Assembly (NCBI GenBank): GCA_947259765.1
Contig: CAMYNG010000004.1
Coordinates: forward strand, 86,699 to 150,698
Origin: an uncultured Ectothiorhodospiraceae bacterium
GTDB taxonomy: Bacteria; Pseudomonadota; Gammaproteobacteria; CAMYNG01
Length of the DNA: 64,000 nucleotides
Reading direction: 5' to 3'
A program made the position numbers and the translations under genes. Below the pieces are notes generated by a model. The model did not search any database and was not told the DNA's origin. It worked only from the letters and a program-made list of their open reading frames with translations. Shown in pieces: positions 10,124-19,529 of the stretch. Numbering within the stretch: the stretch's first letter is position 1; each line of letters begins with the position of its first letter.

Positions 10124-12547
10124 ATGTCAGATGTCATTGACGACCAGTTATCCGTAATCCCCGTCTTGCCCCTACGCGATGTAGTGGTGTATCCGCACAT
10201 GGTAATACCTCTTTTCGTCGGACGGGAAAAATCCATCAAGGCGCTTGAAGCTGCGATGGAAAACGACAAGCAAATTCTACTTGTCGCACAGAAAAGTGCG
10301 GCGCAGGACGATCCGCAACCTGACGATGTTTATCGCATCGGCACTGTTTCCAGCATTCTGCAGTTGCTCAAATTGCCCGATGGCACCGTAAAGGTGCTGG
10401 TTGAGGGAAATTCCCGCGCAAAAATCGTGCACTTTGTCGGCGCCGAAGATTATTTTACCGCCCAGGTGGTTAATGTTCAGGGGAGCGATATTGAAGATCG
10501 GGAAGCGGATGTATTGTCGCGTTCGCTGACCAGCCAGTTTGATCAATACGTTAAGCTGAACAAAAAAGTACCGCCAGAGATTCTGACCTCGCTTTCAAGC
10601 ATCGATGATCCAAGTCGTCTGGTGGATACGATTGCGGCGCATATGTCGTTAAAAATCGACGAGAAACAGAAAATCCTTGAGATACCGGATTTACGTGAGC
10701 GGTTTGAGCATTTAATGGGTTTTCTCGAATCCGAACTCGATCTTCTACAGGTTGAGAAACGAATTCGCGGTCGTGTTAAACGCCAAATGGAGAAAAGCCA
10801 GCGCGAGTACTATCTCAACGAACAAATGAAGGCTATACAGAAAGAATTGGGCGAAATGGAAGATGCGCCTAATGAACTCGAAGAACTTGAACAAAAGATT
10901 GATAAGGCTGGCATGAGCAAGGAGGCCAAGACCAAGGCCAAAGCAGAACTAAACAAGCTTAAAATGATGTCGCCCATGTCGGCGGAAGCGACGGTGGTGC
11001 GTAATTATCTTGATTGGCTCGTCAACGTGCCGTGGAAAAAGCGTACCAAGGTGCGTCACGATCTTGCCCAGGCTGAACAGGTGTTAGAAGAGGACCACTA
11101 CGGTCTTGACAAGGTCAAGGAACGCATTGTTGAGTACCTGGCGGTGCAGCAGCGAGTGAAAAAAATGAAGGGCCCGATCCTGTGTCTCGTAGGACCACCA
11201 GGTGTCGGCAAAACCTCGCTTGGCAAGTCGATAGCCCGTGCGACAAATCGTAAATTTGTGCGCATGTCCTTGGGTGGTGTGCGTGACGAAGCCGAGATAC
11301 GTGGTCACAGAAGAACTTACATTGGTTCCATGCCGGGCAAAATCGTGCAGAACCTGTCCAAGGTCGGTACACGCAACCCGCTTTTCCTACTGGATGAGAT
11401 CGATAAGATGGCGATGGATTTTCGCGGCGATCCTGCCTCGGCGTTACTGGAAGTGCTCGACCCTGAGCAGAACAACACGTTTGCTGATCACTATCTTGAA
11501 GTGGATTACGATTTATCCGAAGTGATGTTCGTTTGCACGTCGAACAGCATGAATATTCCGGCACCGCTACTGGATCGCATGGAAGTCATTCGCATAGCCG
11601 GTTATACCGAAGCAGAAAAGGTCAACATCGCGCAGCGCTATCTGATTCCGAAACAGATAAAAGCCAACGGATTGCGGGAAGATGAAATCAGTATTGAGGA
11701 AGATGCCATTACGAGCATAATTCGCTATTACACCCGCGAGGCCGGCGTGCGCAGTCTGGAGCGTGAAGCAGCGAAAATCTGCCGCAAGGTCGTAAAGGAA
11801 ATTTTACTCACCGATGGTAGCGAGCCGGTTAATGTGACGGCTGAAAATATTGGCGATTATCTTGGTGTGCAACGATTCCGATTCGGCCGCGCCGAGGAAA
11901 AGGATCAAGTTGGACAAGTCACCGGTTTGGCGTGGACAGAAGTGGGCGGAGATTTACTCACGATTGAAACCGCGGTAATGACCGGTAAGGGCAAGCACAA
12001 TGTTACCGGCCAGCTTGGTGATGTCATGAAAGAATCCATCCAGGCCGCGTTGTCAGTAGTACGTAGTCGTGCGGAAATGCTTGGTATCGAACCCGAAATT
12101 TTCGAAAAGAAAGACATTCATGTGCACGTTCCTGAAGGAGCCATTCCGAAAGACGGTCCGAGTGCCGGCATCGGCATGTGTACCGCACTTGTGTCAGCTT
12201 TAACGGAAACTCCGGTGAAGGCCGACGTTGCGATGACCGGTGAAATTACATTGCGTGGTGAAGTTCTACCGATCGGTGGCTTGAAAGAGAAGTTGCTGGC
12301 CGCGCATCGCGGTGGAACCAGTATCGTCATTATTCCCGAGGAAAACCGCAGGGATCTGGAAGAGATCCCGGAAAACATTCTTGAGGATTTGGATATTCGA
12401 CCGGTGAAGTGGATCGACGAAGTACTGGAACTCGCATTGCAGTCCATGCCGACTTCGATAGGTTCAAAGAACGGTGACGTTAAGGTCTCGGAAAAATCGA
12501 AATCGGCCGGGAAATCCGGTGATAACAAATCAATCCGTACGCACTGA
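10124..12547 (+). CDS. lon: Lon protease
   Basis: ATP-dependent serine protease that degrades misfolded and short-lived regulatory proteins in the cytoplasm. The 807-residue length fits LonA. Domain order: N-terminal substrate-binding LAN domain (about 10-200), coiled coil near 205-260, AAA+ module with Walker A GPPGVGKT at 357-364 and Walker [11 protein letters not shown], then the protease domain with catalytic Ser680 in KDGPSAG and the Lys about 43 residues later. It follows clpX after 133 bases. The C-terminal tail is Ser/Lys-rich and longer than the strict domain end. Confidence 0.97.
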   Translation: MSDVIDDQLSVIPVLPLRDVVVYPHMVIPLFVGREKSIKALEAAMENDKQILLVAQKSAAQDDPQPDDVYRIGTVSSILQLLKLPDGTVKVLVEGNSRAKIVHFVGAEDYFTAQVVNVQGSDIEDREADVLSRSLTSQFDQYVKLNKKVPPEILTSLSSIDDPSRLVDTIAAHMSLKIDEKQKILEIPDLRERFEHLMGFLESELDLLQVEKRIRGRVKRQMEKSQREYYLNEQMKAIQKELGEMEDAPNELEELEQKIDKAGMSKEAKTKAKAELNKLKMMSPMSAEATVVRNYLDWLVNVPWKKRTKVRHDLAQAEQVLEEDHYGLDKVKERIVEYLAVQQRVKKMKGPILCLVGPPGVGKTSLGKSIARATNRKFVRMSLGGVRDEAEIRGHRRTYIGSMPGKIVQNLSKVGTRNPLFLLDEIDKMAMDFRGDPASALLEVLDPEQNNTFADHYLEVDYDLSEVMFVCTSNSMNIPAPLLDRMEVIRIAGYTEAEKVNIAQRYLIPKQIKANGLREDEISIEEDAITSIIRYYTREAGVRSLEREAAKICRKVVKEILLTDGSEPVNVTAENIGDYLGVQRFRFGRAEEKDQVGQVTGLAWTEVGGDLLTIETAVMTGKGKHNVTGQLGDVMKESIQAALSVVRSRAEMLGIEPEIFEKKDIHVHVPEGAIPKDGPSAGIGMCTALVSALTETPVKADVAMTGEITLRGEVLPIGGLKEKLLAAHRGGTSIVIIPEENRRDLEEIPENILEDLDIRPVKWIDEVLELALQSMPTSIGSKNGDVKVSEKSKSAGKSGDNKSIRTH

Positions 12548-12594
12548 CTGCCTGTTGTCAAGGTGATTTGCCACGCGTTTCCGAAGACGGTCGC

Positions 12595-12623
12595 TTGACC
12601 TGTTTTCGGGGGGTTGGTATATA
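12595..12623 (+). promoter_or_regulatory. Sigma70-type promoter of hupB
   Basis: TTGACC at 12595-12600 and TATATA at 12618-12623 are 17 bases apart. The predicted start near 12630 leaves an 85-base leader before hupB, which contains a strong hairpin. It lies about 48 bases after the lon stop, so hupB is probably transcribed separately as well as by read-through. Confidence 0.6.
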
Positions 12624-12650
12624 GTGGGAGGCTAACCAGTTTTATGACAT

Positions 12651-12668
12651 CCGCCCTTTAACGGGCGG
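12651..12668 (+). terminator. GC-rich hairpin in the hupB leader (terminator or attenuator)
   Basis: CCGCCC and GGGCGG pair around the loop TTTAAC and are followed by TGTTTTCTT, a weak U-rich tract. It lies downstream of the predicted hupB promoter and upstream of the hupB start. It could end lon transcripts, attenuate hupB or simply stabilise the leader. Confidence 0.5.
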
Positions 12669-12714
12669 TGTTTTCTTAACAGTCTCCATAAATTAAAAGA
12701 AGGGGGAGAATTTA

Positions 12715-12987
12715 GTGAACAAAGCCGAACTAATTGATGCCGTTGCCGAGGGTGCAGATATTTCCAAGGCAGCTGCAACACGCGCTGTTGATACGTTTAT
12801 CGATTCCATTGAAAGTTCGCTGAAATCGGGAGATCAGGTGACACTGGTCGGATTTGGTACCTTCTCTGTACGAGACCGGGCAGCCCGGACCGGGCGAAAT
12901 CCACGCACCGGTGAACCTATTGATATACCGGCGTCAAAAATGCCCAGCTTCAAGGCTGGCAAAGCGCTTAAGGATGCCGTAAACTAG
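12715..12987 (+). CDS. hupB: DNA-binding protein HU (beta type)
   Basis: Small histone-like protein that bends DNA and compacts the nucleoid. 90 residues, the standard HU length, starting at a GTG preceded by AGGGGGAG. The HU signature is visible: [11 protein letters not shown], then the beta arm [24 protein letters not shown]. The position after lon matches the lon-hupB arrangement of gammaproteobacteria. tRNA-Val begins 12 bases after the stop without an intervening terminator, so hupB and the two tRNAs are probably cotranscribed. Confidence 0.97.
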   Translation: MNKAELIDAVAEGADISKAAATRAVDTFIDSIESSLKSGDQVTLVGFGTFSVRDRAARTGRNPRTGEPIDIPASKMPSFKAGKALKDAVN

Positions 12988-12999
12988 CGCGCTTCCTTG

Positions 13000-13075
13000 G
13001 GGTGCTTAGCTCAGCTGGGAGAGCATCGCCCTTACAAGGCGAGGGTCGCAGGTTCGATCCCTGCAGCACCCACCA
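13000..13075 (+). tRNA. tRNA-Val (anticodon TAC)
   Basis: 76 bases with encoded CCA. Acceptor arms GGGTGCT/AGCACCC pair fully. The anticodon stem CGCC/GGCG region closes the loop CTTACAA, giving TAC. It sits directly after hupB. Confidence 0.95.
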
Positions 13076-13094
13076 TGAGCGATAACCAAGTTTT

Positions 13095-13171
13095 GGAGTG
13101 GTAGTTCAGCTGGTTAGAATACCGGCCTGTCACGCCGGGGGTCGCGGGTTCGAGTCCCGTCCACTCCGCCA
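13095..13171 (+). tRNA. tRNA-Asp (anticodon GTC)
   Basis: 77 bases with encoded CCA. Acceptor arms GGAGTGG/CCACTCC pair perfectly, and the anticodon loop CTGTCAC gives GTC. It is followed within ten bases by an intrinsic terminator. Confidence 0.95.
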
Positions 13172-13179
13172 GGTCAGGT

Positions 13180-13213
13180 AAAAAGGGCGCGGCTTCTCAA
13201 GTCCGCCCTTTTT
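13180..13213 (+). terminator. Rho-independent terminator after tRNA-Asp
   Basis: AAAAAGGGCG and CGCCCTTTTT form a ten-pair stem around a 14-base loop, ending in a run of five T. It should end the hupB-tRNA-Val-tRNA-Asp transcript ahead of ppiD. Confidence 0.85.
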
Positions 13214-13265
13214 GTTTGCCAGGTAGCCAATATAACTTTCAAGCGACTCATTGTTCATTTAGACC

Positions 13266-15185
13266 ATGTTGCAACTTATTCGGGATAGAGCCCAAGGCAT
13301 CATCGTCTGGGTTATCGTCGGCTTAATCATTGTCACCTTCGCTCTGTTTGGTCTCGGCAGTTATATGTCCGGGGCTTCGCAATCCGTTGTCGCAACAGTC
13401 AACGGTGTTGAAATTACACAGAATCAGTTCTTACGCGCTTATCAAAATTACCAGGATAACCTGCAGCGTATGCTGGGAGAGCGTTACAACCCGGACATGT
13501 TTCCCGAAAAACAAATGAAACAAACCGTCATTGACGGGCTTGTTACCCAGGCATTGCTTGAACAGCTTTTAAACGACGACGGTTTCGCGGCCTCACCCGC
13601 GCAAATTACAGCCAGCATAACGGCCTTAGGTGCCTTTCAGGACGAGAACGGCAAGTTTTCCAGAGAAAGATACGATGAGCTCCTTCGGCAACAGGGAATG
13701 TCGAGTGAAATGCTGGAAGCGGATATTGCAAAGGATCTGATGACCCAGCAGTTTAACGACGGAATTTCCGCAACGGCGTTTGCTACACCGGCAGAGGTTT
13801 TGCAAATACTTCGCCTGCAAAACCAACAGCGCGATATCGGTTACCTAATGTTTGCGGCACAGCCCTTTCAGGAAGGTATCGACGTGACCGACGCGGAGAT
13901 CGAAGAGGACTATAAGTCCAATTCAGCCAGGTATATGGAGCCGGAGCAAGTCAAACTCGCGTATTTGGTTCTTGATATCGGCGATCTCGCCAAACACTTT
14001 TCGGTCAGCGATGAAGAGGTTCTTGCGGCGTATCAGCAGTCGTTGCAAAGCTATACCGTCGGTACCGAAGAGCGACGCGCGCGGCACATTCTTATCAAGG
14101 TTGACGAAGAAACCAAGGACGATGCCGCAAAGAAGCAGGCGGAAGATCTACGTGCCCGAATCAGCAGTGGCGAATCGTTTGAAAAACTGGCTGGAGAATT
14201 TTCCGCGGATCCCGGTTCGGCATCCCAAGGGGGTGATCTGGGCTTTTTCGGTCGCGGGGTTATGGACGAGGCGTTCGAAGATGCTGCGTTTGGTTTGAAG
14301 CCGGGTGAACTGAGCGAGCCTGTGCGCAGCCGATTTGGTTATCACCTGATATTGCTCGAAGAGATAAAGGCGCCAAAAATTACACCGTTCGAACAGGTGC
14401 GCGACAAGCTGCGAAAGGAACTTCAGATACAGCAGGCGGAGCAGCGTTTCTACGAAGATAGCGAAAAATTTTACAATTTAGTCTACGAAAATCCGGATTC
14501 ACTGGAGCCGGCTGCGGCTGAGCTGGGTTTGGATATACAGCATAGCGACTGGCTAACACGCTCAGGTGGCAAAGGACTTTTTTCAGCCCGAGAATTGATT
14601 GACGCGGGGTTTTCGCCTGAGGTGCTCAAGGAAGGGCGAAATAGCGATCTAATTCAGTTGGGCGATACCAAGCTTGTCGCACTTCGCCTCAATGACCATC
14701 AGGAAGCAATACAAAAACCCCTGGAAGAGGTCAAAGATTCGATTCGCGAACAAATACGCGTGCGCAAGGCCGCAGAGGCGGCCTTCGCTGCAGCGGAGGA
14801 AGCCCGCAAGCGTATGCAGGATGGTGAGGATCCACAAAGTATTGCACGTGATATGGCGCAGGCAAGCTGGACCCGAATTGGTTTGACTGGCCGAACTGAT
14901 TCGGGTGCGACTGTCCCCGCCGATATTCGGCAACAGGCTTTTGCCATGCCCAGGAGTTCGGACTCGGAGCCTGTATTTGAAACCGTCCGTCTCGTGCAGG
15001 GCGATGTCGCCGTAGTGGGGGTTTTTGCGGTAAGCAACAAAACGGAGCCTACCGAAGATCAGATCAAACAAGAACAACAACGCCTTGCGACCTCAATTGG
15101 GCAGGCCGAGTACAGCCGTGTATTGCAACAATTGCGCGAGCAGGCAAAAGTTACGATTAACCTGCCGGAAGACGAAACATTTTAA
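13266..15185 (+). CDS. ppiD: Periplasmic folding chaperone PpiD
   Basis: Inner-membrane-anchored periplasmic chaperone associated with the Sec translocon. The 639-residue protein has one N-terminal transmembrane helix (about residues 10-33), a SurA-like chaperone region, one parvulin/PpiC domain at about 270-368 (ARHILIKV, QGGDLGFFGRGVM, SRFGYHLILLEE) and a C-terminal chaperone segment. Location after hupB is typical. Whether the parvulin domain is catalytically active cannot be judged; E. coli PpiD's is thought to be largely inactive. Confidence 0.95.
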   Translation: MLQLIRDRAQGIIVWVIVGLIIVTFALFGLGSYMSGASQSVVATVNGVEITQNQFLRAYQNYQDNLQRMLGERYNPDMFPEKQMKQTVIDGLVTQALLEQLLNDDGFAASPAQITASITALGAFQDENGKFSRERYDELLRQQGMSSEMLEADIAKDLMTQQFNDGISATAFATPAEVLQILRLQNQQRDIGYLMFAAQPFQEGIDVTDAEIEEDYKSNSARYMEPEQVKLAYLVLDIGDLAKHFSVSDEEVLAAYQQSLQSYTVGTEERRARHILIKVDEETKDDAAKKQAEDLRARISSGESFEKLAGEFSADPGSASQGGDLGFFGRGVMDEAFEDAAFGLKPGELSEPVRSRFGYHLILLEEIKAPKITPFEQVRDKLRKELQIQQAEQRFYEDSEKFYNLVYENPDSLEPAAAELGLDIQHSDWLTRSGGKGLFSARELIDAGFSPEVLKEGRNSDLIQLGDTKLVALRLNDHQEAIQKPLEEVKDSIREQIRVRKAAEAAFAAAEEARKRMQDGEDPQSIARDMAQASWTRIGLTGRTDSGATVPADIRQQAFAMPRSSDSEPVFETVRLVQGDVAVVGVFAVSNKTEPTEDQIKQEQQRLATSIGQAEYSRVLQQLREQAKVTINLPEDETF

Positions 15186-15226
15186 CTTAACGGCAGAGGC
15201 TGCAGTGTAAATCCCGTCGGTACCCG

Positions 15227-16525
15227 ATGACTCGTTTACAACTCCATTGGCAAATTCTTATCGCGCTTGTACTGGCAGTGCTTGTGGGGTGGGTTACTGA
15301 CGAAACGACCCGTCTGTTTGGTGTTCGTGTCTATCCTTTTTTCGAGTTCTTCGGCACGCTTTTTCTCAATGCATTGAAGATGGTGATCGTGCCATTGGTG
15401 GTCTCATCCATCATTATTGGTATTGCCGGCGTCGGTAATACTCGCGGTCTGGGCCGTCTTGGCGGCAAGACCTTGTTGTTTTACATGGTTACCAGTTTTG
15501 CGGCAATCGTGACCGGGCTTGTAGTTGTAAATTTGATGGCCCCCGGTGTTGTTAGTGCAGACCTTTCCCGTGAAATTTTGGAAACCATTCCATCACAGTC
15601 TCAGGAGAAACTTGTTGCCATCGGCGCGCGAGATATTTCCGATCTAAGCGGCGTATTCATCAGCATGGTACCGCCCAACGTAATTGCCGCTGCCGCTAAC
15701 GGCCAGTTACTTGGATTGATATTTTTTAGTTTGCTATACGGCTTTTACCTAAGCCGTGTCGGTGAGCCGTATGCCAGTGCTCAATTCACATTCTGGCAGG
15801 GCATGATGAATATCATGATGAAAATCACCCTGCTGATAATGAAATTCGCGCCATTGGGTGTATTTGCTTTGGTGGCGAAAGTCATCGCAGGCATGGATCA
15901 AAGCTTTTTGAATGAGTTTGCTGAAACGCTGGGAATGTTTTTTCTCACCGTGCTGCTGGCGCTTGGCATTCACGCACTGATTACTCTACCGCTGATGCTA
16001 CGATTTATAGGCCGGGTTAAACCGTGGCGTCATTTTCGCGCCATGGCGCCAGCCTTGATGACGGCGTTTTCTACCTCTTCTTCTTCAGCAACCTTACCCA
16101 TGACAATAGAATGTGTTGAGAAGAATGCCGGCGTTTCTAATCGCATAAGCTCGTTTGTGTTACCTCTGGGCGCCACCATTAATATGGACGGCACTGCATT
16201 GTATGAATGTGTCGTAGCCATGTTTATTGCGCAACTCTACGGTTTGGAGCTAGGCTTTGTTACCCAGTTTACCATTGTGCTGATCGCGCTTCTGACTTCA
16301 ATCGGTGTCGCGGGCGTGCCGTCGGCGAGCCTGGTCGCGATAACAATTATTCTGTCAGCTATTGGTTTGCCCTTGGAGGCGGTCGGAGTAATTATCGCCG
16401 TAGATCGTATTCTTGATATGTTGCGCACCACAGTAAATATATTCAGCGACTCTACGGGGGCGGTGATCATCGCTCGGCTTGAAGGCGAGGAAGAAATTTT
16501 AACGGGCGAAAAAACAACAGCCTGA
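15227..16525 (+). CDS. Dicarboxylate/amino acid:cation symporter (DAACS family)
   Basis: Secondary transporter of the glutamate/aspartate/C4-dicarboxylate family that couples uptake to Na+ or H+. 432 residues with about eight hydrophobic segments and the two re-entrant loop regions. Visible signatures are the Ser-rich hairpin FSTSSSSATLPMTIEC and the NMDGTALYECV motif, plus GVPSASLVAITIIL near the second hairpin. The substrate (glutamate, aspartate or succinate/malate) cannot be decided from sequence by eye. It stands alone, 41 bases after ppiD and convergent with fabI. Confidence 0.92.
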   Translation: MTRLQLHWQILIALVLAVLVGWVTDETTRLFGVRVYPFFEFFGTLFLNALKMVIVPLVVSSIIIGIAGVGNTRGLGRLGGKTLLFYMVTSFAAIVTGLVVVNLMAPGVVSADLSREILETIPSQSQEKLVAIGARDISDLSGVFISMVPPNVIAAAANGQLLGLIFFSLLYGFYLSRVGEPYASAQFTFWQGMMNIMMKITLLIMKFAPLGVFALVAKVIAGMDQSFLNEFAETLGMFFLTVLLALGIHALITLPLMLRFIGRVKPWRHFRAMAPALMTAFSTSSSSATLPMTIECVEKNAGVSNRISSFVLPLGATINMDGTALYECVVAMFIAQLYGLELGFVTQFTIVLIALLTSIGVAGVPSASLVAITIILSAIGLPLEAVGVIIAVDRILDMLRTTVNIFSDSTGAVIIARLEGEEEILTGEKTTA

Positions 16526-16600
16526 GGAAAAGAATTCGATACCCCATTTATGTCCGGCGTGCATTCGGAACGACCGCGGGGCTAACCTGGCAAACCGGAT

Positions 16601-17392
16601 TTAGCTTGGCTCCAGCGGTTCCATGCCGACGATATGGTAACCCGAGTCGACGTAGACAATTTCGCCCGTCATGCCGCTGGCAAGATCGGAGCACAGAAAG
16701 GCCGCCACGTTACCGACCTCATCGGTGGTCACATTACGACGCATCGGTGCACTGCGCTCGACATGGTCCAGCATTCTGCGAAAGTTGCTGATACCGGCAG
16801 CCGCCAGAGTCTTGATCGGACCTGCTGAGATCGCGTTAACCCGAATGCCGTCCGGGCCCAGGCTTTGCGCCATGTAACGTACGTTGGCCTCCAGGCTGGC
16901 CTTGGCCAAACCCATTATATTGTAGTTCGGCATGGCCCGTTCGGCTCCTAAATAACTTAGCGTTAACAGCGCACCGTCACGGCCTTCCATCATGGTACAG
17001 CCTGCCTTGGCCAGAGCCGCGAAACTGTAGGAACTGATTTCGTGGGCGATTCGAAAACCATCTCTGGTGACCGTATCCAGGTAGTCGCCTTCAAGCTCAT
17101 CACGTGGCGCGAACGCCACGGAATGGATAATGATATCCAGACCATCCCAAAAGTCGTCCAAGTGCTCGAAAACAGCCTCAATGGCCTCGTCGGTACTGAC
17201 GTCGCAGGGCACGACAATATCAGAATCGCACTCTGCGGCCATTTTGGCTACGCGGTCTTCCAGTTTGTCATTCTGATAAGTGAACGCCAGCTCGGCGCCC
17301 TCGCGATGCATGGCTTTGGCAACACCCCAGGCAATTGAACGGTTGCTAGCCAGGCCGACAATGAGAGCTCGCTTTCCTTCCAAAAACCCCAT
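16601..17392 (-). CDS. fabI: Enoyl-[acyl-carrier-protein] reductase (NADH), FabI
   Basis: Catalyses the last step of each fatty-acid elongation cycle, reducing enoyl-ACP with NADH. The 263-residue length is standard. Visible elements are the dinucleotide-binding start [16 protein letters not shown], the active-site Tyr-x6-Lys in [18 protein letters not shown], and [14 protein letters not shown]. This is the classic FabI class, the target family of triclosan-type inhibitors. It is a single gene, divergent from the peptide transporter operon over a 248-base gap. Confidence 0.96.
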   Translation of the reverse strand: MGFLEGKRALIVGLASNRSIAWGVAKAMHREGAELAFTYQNDKLEDRVAKMAAECDSDIVVPCDVSTDEAIEAVFEHLDDFWDGLDIIIHSVAFAPRDELEGDYLDTVTRDGFRIAHEISSYSFAALAKAGCTMMEGRDGALLTLSYLGAERAMPNYNIMGLAKASLEANVRYMAQSLGPDGIRVNAISAGPIKTLAAAGISNFRRMLDHVERSAPMRRNVTTDEVGNVAAFLCSDLASGMTGEIVYVDSGYHIVGMEPLEPS

Positions 17393-17640
17393 GGTTTGCT
17401 CCTTAGTAAATTAAACGCTAGAAGTTTGTTTTGAAGATTCTCGGTAGATATCATACAACCGAATCTGTGATTACACTAGATTTTAGATTTGTTCCCGCTT
17501 CCGGTGCCCTGGTGAGAATCGTGGATTGTCGGCAGCACACGGATGCTATAGCATGAGCAAACTCGGCCCTCATTTTGGTTGATCGGCCGGTAAAATTGAT
17601 TGCCTAAAGCTATAGAAAACAACAACGGGTTTTCGCGTCA

Positions 17641-19512
17641 ATGGATAAGCGATTTACTGCTAAAGATATCGTCGTTCTCTCTGTTCTTTCCTGCATCATT
17701 ATTCTCATCCTGTTGGCGATGTATATGGTTGATCGCCAGTGGCTGAAATTGGCAGAAATGCAGGACACTATGTCCGAGCAAGCGCAGGATATACGCAGCT
17801 TGCGTGGCCAAATACGCTCACTGGACCGTCGATTGCAACACGGAGTGGTTGCGGGATCAGCCGCCGATGCGGCCGCGGAAACTGACATGCCACCGGCATT
17901 TGATCGGGCGTACCGAGCTAGTCGAATGCCCGACTATGCTAAGGGAGATTGGTTGGTGCAGGCGTTTGGTAGCAGCCTTAAAACGGTTACGCCGCTGGTC
18001 TCGCAGGATGCTTACGCATCAGAAGTGCAACAGTATGTACAAGAGTCGTTGATTGCTCGCGATCCTTCGAGCCTGAAGTGGCAGGGTCTAATTGCGCGTG
18101 ACTGGAACGTCAGCGACGACGGTTTAACGTTTGTCTTCAATCTACGTAACGATGTTAAATTTTCCGACGGTAAACCACTGACTGCTGACGACGTGGCGTT
18201 TACTTTTTCATTTATCATGAATGAAAAAATTGCAGCGCCGCGGCAGCGTGCGTATTACAAGAAAATCAAAAGTGTCACCGCCAACGGTAAATACCAGGTC
18301 ACGTTTGTATTCAAGGAACCGTATTTTAATGCCTTGTCTCTTGCCGGAGGATTGGCAATTATGCCGCGGCATTTCTACGAACCTTACTTGCAAAACCCGC
18401 AGAATTTTAATCAGTCCAAAGGTTTGCTCCTGGGTTCGGGGCCCTACCGCTTGAAAGATCCAAAAAGCTGGACGCCCGATCAAGGCATGATTGAGTTGGA
18501 GAGAAACCCTCGTTACTGGGGACCTGTTGAACCTACATTCATACGCCTGCTGTGGCGATTCATTGAAAATGATAATGCCCGTCTGACTACCTTTCGCAAC
18601 GGTGATATCGATGCTTACAGTGCACGCCCGTTGGAATTCAAACGTCTGGTCAAGGATGAGAAACTGGCAGGGCGTGCAAACCACTGGGAGTATATGAATC
18701 CGGTGGTGAGTTATTCCTATGTTGCCTGGAATCAGCGCCGCAACGACAAATCAACCCGCTTTGCCGACAAGCGCGTACGCCAGGCAATGACTTATCTGAC
18801 CGACCGCGACAGAACTATCGAAGAAATTTTTCTAAAAAAGGGTGAAGTAGCAATCAGTCCGTTTAATCCACGCAGTAAACAGCACGATCCCCAACTCAAA
18901 CCAAGAAAGTTTAATATTGAAAGGGCACGTGAGTTACTCGTGTCAGCCGGCTACCAGGATCGAAACGGCGACGGTGTTCTTGAAGACAAGGATGGCAACG
19001 ATTTTACTTTCGAACTGGTGTATTTTCAGGATTCGGAAGACACTAAAAGAACGGTTCTCTTCCTGAAGGATCTGTATGCCAGGGCCGGGGTGTTATTAAA
19101 GCCAAAACCCACCGAATGGTCGGTGATGATCGATTTATTAACCCGACGTGATTTCGACGCGATAACCTTGGCATGGACCAGCGGAGTTGAGACAGATATC
19201 TATCAGATGTTCCACAGCAGTCAGATGGAAAACAACGCAGATAATTTTATTAGCTACAAAAATTCCGAGCTTGACAAGTTAATCGAACAGGCAAGGACTA
19301 CGGTGGATGAGGCAATACGAATGCCAATTTGGCAGGCTTGTGAGAGAATCCTGCATGAAGATCAGCCGTATACCTTTATGATGCGACGGAAGTCACTATC
19401 GTTTATTGATAAGCGATTTCAGAATGTCGAGGTTACGCGCTTAGGTTTGAATTTCGGATTCGTACCAATTGAAAACTTCGTGCCGCAAAAATTGCAACGT
19501 TACCAACGTTAA
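17641..19512 (+). CDS. Membrane-anchored extracellular solute-binding protein, family 5 (peptide ABC transporter)
   Basis: Periplasmic binding component of a peptide-type ABC importer. Instead of a cleavable signal it begins with a likely transmembrane helix at residues 9-30, followed by a heptad-like, charged segment at about 36-66 that could form a coiled coil. An SBP family 5 domain follows from about residue 95 (for example WQGLIARDWNVSDDGLTFVF, YYKKIKSV, GSGPYRLKD) and resembles YejA-type proteins. Length (623) exceeds the common 530-600. It is first of four tightly packed genes. Start at ATG 17641. Substrate unknown; oligopeptides or microcin-like peptides are likely. Confidence 0.9.
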   Translation: MDKRFTAKDIVVLSVLSCIIILILLAMYMVDRQWLKLAEMQDTMSEQAQDIRSLRGQIRSLDRRLQHGVVAGSAADAAAETDMPPAFDRAYRASRMPDYAKGDWLVQAFGSSLKTVTPLVSQDAYASEVQQYVQESLIARDPSSLKWQGLIARDWNVSDDGLTFVFNLRNDVKFSDGKPLTADDVAFTFSFIMNEKIAAPRQRAYYKKIKSVTANGKYQVTFVFKEPYFNALSLAGGLAIMPRHFYEPYLQNPQNFNQSKGLLLGSGPYRLKDPKSWTPDQGMIELERNPRYWGPVEPTFIRLLWRFIENDNARLTTFRNGDIDAYSARPLEFKRLVKDEKLAGRANHWEYMNPVVSYSYVAWNQRRNDKSTRFADKRVRQAMTYLTDRDRTIEEIFLKKGEVAISPFNPRSKQHDPQLKPRKFNIERARELLVSAGYQDRNGDGVLEDKDGNDFTFELVYFQDSEDTKRTVLFLKDLYARAGVLLKPKPTEWSVMIDLLTRRDFDAITLAWTSGVETDIYQMFHSSQMENNADNFISYKNSELDKLIEQARTTVDEAIRMPIWQACERILHEDQPYTFMMRRKSLSFIDKRFQNVEVTRLGLNFGFVPIENFVPQKLQRYQR

Positions 19513-19529
19513 TGCAAGCCTGAACAGCA

